DNA from: Harmothoe impar
Lineage: Eukaryota > Annelida > Polychaeta > Phyllodocida > Polynoidae
DNA: 64,000 nucleotides
Assembly: GCA_947462335.1 (NCBI GenBank)
Contig: OX381705.1
Location: 46,700,175-46,764,174 of the forward strand
Reading direction: 5' to 3'
Shown: positions 57,088 through 64,000 of the stretch, piece by piece
Layout of the letters: each line of letters begins with the position of its first letter
Numbering within the stretch: the stretch's first letter is position 1
Notes under the pieces: model-generated
Databases searched by the model: none
What the model was told of the DNA's origin: nothing
The model's input: the letters and a program-made list of their open reading frames with translations, nothing else
Translations under genes and position numbers: made by a program

Positions 57088-60000
57088 TAATTATATCGGC
57101 TGGCTGAAGCTCTATTTAAAGGACTATTACAATAATCCCAGACACAGCATTTTGGCCATTTCTCTATAATAGAGTATGCCCGGTTTGAGGCGTTCAGAGG
57201 AATGGACATCAAAGGACAGACCATCATATTTGTCTATGGAGAGTGCAGGGGAGTAGGAGGGAGGGCCCCAGGCGTATGGATACAGGTGATCATCTTATAT
57301 CAACAATTGTATCGGGAAGTCAAGCCTCCTCAAAAGGCCCCTTTATTTGCTCTCTGTATGATAACTCCAAGCAAGCAAACGATACTTTTATTGTTGTTCT
57401 TCACAAAGGAGGCCATATGATCAGGTGTTGACTGAAATAGTTAAATGTGAAAGGTCCTTTGAAATGTGTTCCATGTTCTAGCGCCAGCATCAGATCTGTA
57501 TTGATATTTCCATTGAGATTAATGCTTTCATTATGAGCAGCACATCTGGAATGGCTCCACTGTGCTATTCTTTCATTTATAAAGACAATGGAGAATCCAG
57601 ATTTCAGTAATGAAAAACACAATGTTGAAACAAACCCCTTATAAGCCAAGCATACTTAGGCATATGTAATCAGGCCGATATACGTGACCATAAATAACAT
57701 GTGATGGCGGGTAGAATACAAATTTCAATGAGTGTGAAGAGTATGGATGATGTGATACAATGCTATTTCTCACAGGGGAGAAAATGCCTAATTCAGGGTC
57801 CCCACCATTTAGTAGTCAACACAAATGTATATGTATGCCTGTATATAAAAGGAGATGGAAGATAGAAAAGTAGTAGATAATTATTATCGTGGGAGGTGAA
57901 TAGACATATGATAGGGATACCTATTACAGCTGGGAGTCAGGATTAAATCTGAACCAGCTGACTGAAAATAATAACTTTATGATGAGAATGAATTTCTACT
58001 TCATAATTATATAAATTGCTTATATGTACATGTATCCTATTGAACTACTAGAAGAACAGAGGGAGAATCCATACTGATGACCCGAGGGAGAAAGAACTGA
58101 GGTGGATAGATAATACAGGACAGTAGCAGAGCCATAGAAGTAGATGGACCGACCACAGTGTGCAGAAATACGACCTGGGCATCCAATACAGACACACGAG
58201 CATCATTTCCCCCCTTATGCGTCAGTATAATGTGTCCTTAATGTCCTCGGGATTTCCATAGCCTCCCATGCCTCCCATTTGTAGCCAGTTCTTGTATTAG
58301 CGGTTCGGTGTTCTGTAGTGTAATGCTATAATGGTGCAGCCAGTTCCATCTCTGGCTGGGACACACTTTTCATATAAATATCGGTCCATTATCTCTGATA
58401 AAGCTCACACTTTGCTGAATGCTCTATACTCACCGCCTTCTGACCATGGGGAAATCCTAAGTGCTGGGATCCAGCCAATTAGAAGGCCTCTACCTAGATC
58501 CAAAAATCGACATGGCAAAAGTCAAACAGAACCTTGACCAGATTAAAGACGAGGACAGCACACACTAACGGGTGTCAGCGATGTCATATGTCTTCCTGGG
58601 GGATAAAAACGTCTAAAATAGAAACACACCAGTGAACAGCACTAAACTGGAGCTGGTGGATCAATGGCCCAGTCTCTGCAGCAAGATGCTATACCACTGT
58701 CGACGCCGGTGCACCTTACATAAGTAAGCAATTGTGTCAAGGTCGAAGTGCGACACGTGCACGACAGGAGGTATTGGGGGGTAGCTAAAGGGGTGGATAG
58801 GATATGATGAAAGCGGAGATATGGGTTTGATATACAAGAAGGATCCAGTCATCAATGGCAGCATGACAAGGTAGTAGAACAATGTGCCACGCCATTTGTG
58901 TATATATATATACCCTGTCTATTACGTGTCTTCAATATCTCTCTTCCTTTTCGTCTCTTGTATTTACGACGGTTTCGGAGTGCACGCGTCATAATTATTC
59001 TAATTTCCCAATACTCGACTTGAATCTATTAATAGGCTTGCACAATATGTTATACGATATATCACTGTTCTGTGCAAAGATAAGGAACACGCCCCCGAAT
59101 ATGAAAGGTAAACTGCACTTAGGAAAATCCATACAAAAAGAGAACTTGCATGGCTTTAGTTAATTTTCATCCGCTTGTTCTGCACGTTATAACAGGACTG
59201 ATCGCGTGAGGCAATAGAAAGGGAGGCAGTCAGGCAAGCAGCAGAAAGCAAGGTGAAGTCTTCATTAGGAACCTTCATTGGTGGGCGTCTCTTCCATGTC
59301 CTATAGGCAATAACAGGCGTGGTCCCCAGGGGGTTCTCGCATGTACACGGCCCTCTATCAGCATTCCTGGGATGCCCGCAATTCTATATCTCTTTGTTAG
59401 CGTCGCCGACCCAGCCACCCGACCACGGACAGAACCAACAACATATACTTCCGTCCTATTCTGCCGCCACCGGGAAGGAACGGGCCAATCGTGTAAAGGG
59501 TAAATTGGGAGGAATTTGGTGCTGACAGAAAAGGTCAACAATGAATGAAGAATGTATTTTTTCTTCATTCTCCCCCACCCTTCCTTCCTTCTTTATTCTT
59601 ATTCTTCTTTTCCCACTCATATTGGCTCTTCCTTCCGTGCCATATGTAAGCGCATAGATAGGGAAATTTGTCTATCCCCATGGAATAACGCTTTTTCATA
59701 CTCCATGACCCGTGACGTCACTCGGAGAACACATTGGACAGATGCCTTTGACACTTCCTGTCTGTCTGTTTGTCTGTCTCTGTGTCCCTCTCTGTATGCC
59801 CCCCCTCTCTCTGTCTGTCTCTGTCTGTCTCTCCCTCACTGTATATCACTCCCTCCGTGTCTCTTTCCGTGTCCCCCCTCATATACCTAGCTCTCCATCC
59901 ACCCATCCTACCCTCCGTCTGTGCCCGAGACAAACACAGAGACTGGGGTTAATGTTGGTGCAGTTTGGGACGAGAGGCAGCAGGGAGGGGAAGGTCGTGT

Positions 60001-60360
60001 CACTTGAAGACAGGTGCACGTGGCCGCTAGACAGCAGGGCTGCAGGTTGGCTGTAATGGCACTGTAATGATTTTCGATCAATGACACTGACTGTTTAGTA
60101 AGTCACTGTACATCGGATCCTGCCGTCTCTGCTCCGCCCTCTTCTCCGTCAGGAGGACTGTGCCGGAGAGGGGAGTGGGGTTGTGCCCTACAGTTGTGTA
60201 TACATAAGTATGGGGCTGGACCCGGAGGAGAGGCAGGTAAATAGGTATGTGGTGCAAGCTGAAGTACAGAGAGACAAGTTCCAAGGCCGACAGTTCCTAT
60301 AGAAGAGCTAATTCTAAAAGCAAAGTAAACCAGGTGCCTATGCAACAGAGAGAAAAAACT
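57088..60360. other. Gene-free stretch
   Basis: No gene is supported. A (CTGT)n/(CTCT)n simple repeat lies at 59758-59835. Open frames on both strands across it are repeat artefacts. Confidence 0.4.
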
Positions 60361-61440
60361 GAGTCAAAAGAGAATCCAGGCTTGCCGCCAGAATGACTCC
60401 CTTTTCTACTCTCTTTCTGACTCTCGTAATGAAGGGAGCCAGTACTTGACTACCTTAAAAGGTAGTTATGTGACTCCCCTAAGAGAGCTATGGTGTTGCC
60501 TCCAATATGACTCCCTATATGACTCCCTATCACAAACAGAGTCCAGGTCCATGCTGCAACTCACTTCAAAAAGGGAATCTAGGCACAGTGACACCAAATG
60601 TAAAGGGTGTCACGGAACCATGCATGTTTCCTTTTGTAGAGAGGGTCATTGAAAGATAGTTCCTTTGGAATAATGAGTCACATTGGTAAATACTATCCTG
60701 TACCCCGCTGTCCCCCTAGTTCATCTTTCTACATTACATTGGCGAAAGGCCTCAGAGGGAGGAGGGATGTCAGAAAGATCCCTCAGTACACATTAGTTAA
60801 TATATGAAGGAATATCAGAATTTTTGTGGATTTAACTTTCTCATGTTTCTACAAATGGGGTGTCTATAGCTGCTACATCATGCTTATGCTAGAGTTCTAA
60901 GTTTACCGTAATGATTTCATGAAATCTAATTCTGATATTAAATGTTGATGCTACAATGATATACATGTATTAGCTTAATCATCAATGTCACAAATCATGT
61001 AGATCTAGACATCTGAGCATACAGAATAATACTAGTACCATCTTAAGTATGGTGCTTCCATCTAGCATGCCTAATCATAATCAACTGTTTGACTCCATTC
61101 TGCATTCACCGATTTCCTTGGGTACTTATGCCACATGTGACATCCCCAAAGGACATTGATTCCATGAATCAATAGGAAAGGGAGGTAGGGACCTTGACTC
61201 TGATTAAAAAGAGAGTCAGATGGCTTCTAAATATATGTGCTAGATGGCATTATAGTTATTGTACTGTAGCGCCACCTAGTGGGTTTCCATATTCTGTCTT
61301 GTGCACTTACTTCCATGACTCCCATAGTCCAGGCAACTATTTACTCACCTCAGCTGACCTGGACTGTGTTTGATCTAATTGAAAAGGAGTCAGGCCATGC
61401 AGAAGGGGGAGTCAGACAGTGTAAAAAAGGAGCTCTCTCT
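60361..61440. repeat. TGACTCCC-rich repeat region
   Basis: TGACTC or GAGTCA words recur at about 60362, 60394, 60408, 60471, 60507, 60518, 61193, 61205, 61316, 61387 and 61410, mostly as TGACTCCC or GGGAGTCA. The flavour matches 1655-1790 and 62670-62790. This may be one larger non-autonomous element. No matching termini were found. Confidence 0.45.
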
Positions 61441-62664
61441 GTGAAGCTATCAATCCTACCAAACACGTCCAATGGCAGTGCACACAGAGTGCACCAGTTC
61501 CAGCGATGCATATTTATATGACGTATGTAGACACCTCTGACTTCTATCATCAATTGTTAGGTGAAGTGGATAATGGGGAAAGTGGGTTTCCCTTGTCTGA
61601 GGGTCGACCGTCATCCGATAAAAATTGGATTGGGTCAAACACAATTGTCTAGACACAGAGAATATTATAGCTGGTTGTTCATAAAATTGCCTCATCGGCT
61701 GAGGTATTGAGCACATTCACAAATATCATATTTCCTGTCTTTTATATGGATGGGAGGACGGTGTTATCATTATGTCGATCATTGGGTGTCTGCAAAGTAT
61801 TACCAGAAATGATACATCAGTAAATCCCTCAGCCCTTAGTCTGAAGTGGCTATCTCAGGTTAGTCATAGGGACATTGGTCAGGCACGACCAAGTGCTATT
61901 CAAAAATGGGCAAAACAACATAATTATGACTAATGCCTTACTCAAAAGGACTTAAGCCTAAAACTCGTTGAAATGGAGAAGACTAAGGTGAGTTGGTCAG
62001 TACTGACTAACCTGACAATATCAACTAACCTAGGTTGGCGTATAGGGAACCAAAAATGACTAATTTGGTTAGGCACTATAATGACTGAGAGGTAGGTCGT
62101 ATATATAAGAAGCCAAAGAATATCAGTGTACGTCATCCAGACAATGATGTGGAGGTTCAACCATAGGGATCTAGGCTTTAATGACCTAAAATGTCTTTCC
62201 TGACAGATACACAGATACATCTGAACATACATGTATCATATGCCGCCACCATTAGACAATTAAAAAATGGTCATGTGTAGGAATTATAGGTGGAACATTA
62301 TACTGGAAGGATCATAAAGCTGCACACTTGAGCCAACCTAAAGGCCATTATGAATGATATATGAGTGATATAAAAGATACAATCTGGGACATATTCCTAC
62401 ACCATGGGGGGAATGTGACGCATTAATGGATATGATGCTATATCAGTGCTGACTGCAACTAACAGTGCTTTCTGGATTGATGTTTTTTTTTATAATGGCA
62501 TAGAAATTTTAAATGTTAATTTTGGGCAAGAATATTTACAAAGAATACCTTTATTCCTTCATCGTCAAGTCTGCCTCTATTGTATATTGTAAATACACTG
62601 TCTCTTCGTTGGCTGCTAGCCAATCATACGTATCTATGAGCATATTCTTGTAGGAAACGCCACA
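61441..62664. other. Gene-free stretch
   Basis: No gene is recognised. GACTAAC, GGTTAGGCAC and GGTTAGTCAT words recur at 61855-62095 in both orientations and hint at a decayed palindromic repeat. Confidence 0.35.
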
Positions 62665-62669
62665 CAGGG

Positions 62670-62790
62670 CCCTGACTGATCCCTGGCTCATTAAGGGAGC
62701 CTAGATGACTCCCTGGCTTACCAAAGGGAGTCGCCTATGGGAGTCACATATATTGTTCCCTGGTTCACCTAAGAGAGTCACATGCATAAT
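62670..62790. repeat. GGGAGTC-type dispersed repeat, copy 2
   Basis: Closely related to 1655-1790; both contain GGCT-ATTAAGGGAGCCTAG, then TGACTCCCT, then GGGAGTCACATA. The two copies are 61 kb apart in the same orientation. Confidence 0.5.
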
Positions 62791-62799
62791 GCCTAGAGC

Positions 62800-64000
62800 T
62801 TCCCTTTTCACTGTTTCTGTTCTCTGTGGAGGTTCTGAGGGTCGAGGGTTTCCGAATCGGATATTTACGATATGATAGATTTCCTGCAGAGGTTAGAGGT
62901 ATAGCCTGTCACTGTAAGGAATTTCTCTTTTTCCAGAACGTTGGTGAAGGATCTGCTCGTGCTGGTAGTGGCAGTGGTAGCAGCAGCTGAGGTTAAGGGT
63001 GTAATTGACATCAAAATGAGGGCCGTACATCTGGACGGCCAGTCTGGCGGCGAGCCTTCAAAGGGCCAAATGCATTGATCCATCCGCCTGAACACGGGGG
63101 CATAAGAAGTATGGGCCCGGCGTGAGTTCTATTGACGCCTCAACTTGTCCAAATGGGGCAGCACTGGGTACCTCCTGCCCCAGTAGATACCCTCCACTGT
63201 GAGCACTTAATGGAGCAGCTCACACCCCCCCCCCCCTTATGAGCAGGTCTGCCTCATTGCCTACCTTTATTTTTATTTTATTTGAATGGGTCGGGGAGCA
63301 AGGAGGACTCTTGGCATAGTAATTGGTGACAGCTTCCTTGATCGTGTATTTGAATAAGCTCAACTAAGAATTCCTCTTCCTTTGAGCATCGGATTGAGGA
63401 CATCAAAGGCTGAGTGTGTACACGCATTAAAAACAGACCGGCTGAATGGAGAAGGCATGACAGAGGAGGAGGGGAGCTAGAAGGGAAATATGTATAGGCT
63501 ACGTTTTGATGAAAGGCCGCCCGACGAAAACACTTTAGGCAGGGCGGTCTAAGCCGTTAAGGTGAGCTAAACTCGCATGTACATCTACGAATCTACCTAT
63601 AATGCGAGATTAGTATACATGAATAATTATCCTCTTCTTGGCGTATGTGTATAGTCAGCGGGCCTTCTCGTTTCTCCGTTTTCTAATGGTTCAGATTGCA
63701 ATGCGTTTCTATGTAATCCTTCAGATGCACATGCCTAATGGATTCACTTTGTCCAAATCGAGAAACCCTAAGCAGTGGCGGGAGGGAGTAATGCTAGTAA
63801 TGCTATTGCTAGAGTGATGCTGCTGCAGGAAGGAGAATTATGTGGGATTGAAACAGGTATTGGGGTCTGTTATTCCGTGACTATGACAATGCTGTGTACC
63901 CAGATATATCTATATACTAGTACCCTGCTCTGAAACCTACTTGTAGCATGATATGTATGGAAGTAGACTGAGTGATGGAAACATGCCATGTCGCAGGTGG
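62800..64000. other. Gene-free end of window
   Basis: Nothing firm is seen. After a good acceptor (TCTCTTTTTCCAG, about 62938), a phase-1 frame reads a hydrophobic run (LLVLVVAVVAAA) and then VKGVIDIKMRAVHLDG before a stop near 63078. It could be a signal-peptide exon, but no donor is found. A C-run lies at about 63225-63237, and the last GAGCAGCTC at 63213. Confidence 0.35.

Noticed and set aside
62939..63078. Possible secreted-protein exon with a hydrophobic run after a good acceptor
   Set aside because: The frame stops after about 46 codons without a donor, and no partner exon was found.

Overview
This is animal nuclear DNA. The genes it holds are spliced, it has an APE-RT LINE, several short inverted-repeat transposons, long (TA)n tracts and very low gene density. 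The base composition is AT-rich, with a few GC-rich coding islands. The repeat style and a Ly6/uPAR-type gene suggest an invertebrate, probably marine, but I cannot name the phylum.

The main object is a 13.6-kb DNA transposon at 5225-18834. It has 30-bp terminal inverted repeats (29/30 identical) and a 4-bp target duplication (ACTT). It carries a spliced, GC-rich gene (9294-14980) that reads as a DDD-type transposase of about 1,390 residues. The gene has AT-hook/Ala-Pro-Thr-rich N-terminal exons and a 3-kb last exon with the catalytic core. An alternative short last exon (11574-11617) would give a protein without the catalytic core. A 20-bp motif, GGGTGATTCCGAGACATAAA, occurs 16 times inside the element and was not seen outside it. 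Four to six copies lie near the left end, and ten lie on the right, where they head an array of 379-bp tandem units. I read the motif array as a subterminal binding-site or maintenance array. This is the most likely undescribed system in the window.

The rest runs as follows. 1-5220: no gene; a 388-bp inverted-repeat element (3349-3736) and short repeat clusters. 18839-22047: no gene recognised. 22048-22593 (minus): a Ly6/uPAR-domain, probably GPI-anchored protein with one upstream non-coding exon. 22716-43100: no gene recognised; microsatellites and scattered GAGCWGCTC palindromes. 43533-46941 (minus): a LINE APE-RT reading frame split by a 604-bp inverted-repeat element, which has a second copy at about 52171-52675. 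47991-48636, 53290-54166 and 55810-57085: three non-autonomous DNA elements with clean TIRs and TA, TTAA and TA target duplications; the middle one contains two tRNA-like segments. 57088-64000: no gene recognised; a TGACTCCC-rich repeat family and simple repeats.

A statistical oddity that no feature explains is the 9-bp palindrome GAGCWGCTC, found 13 times between 27.4 and 63.3 kb, often in close pairs. About 0.5 would be expected by chance in the whole window.

All calls come from reading the sequence; no alignment or search was run.
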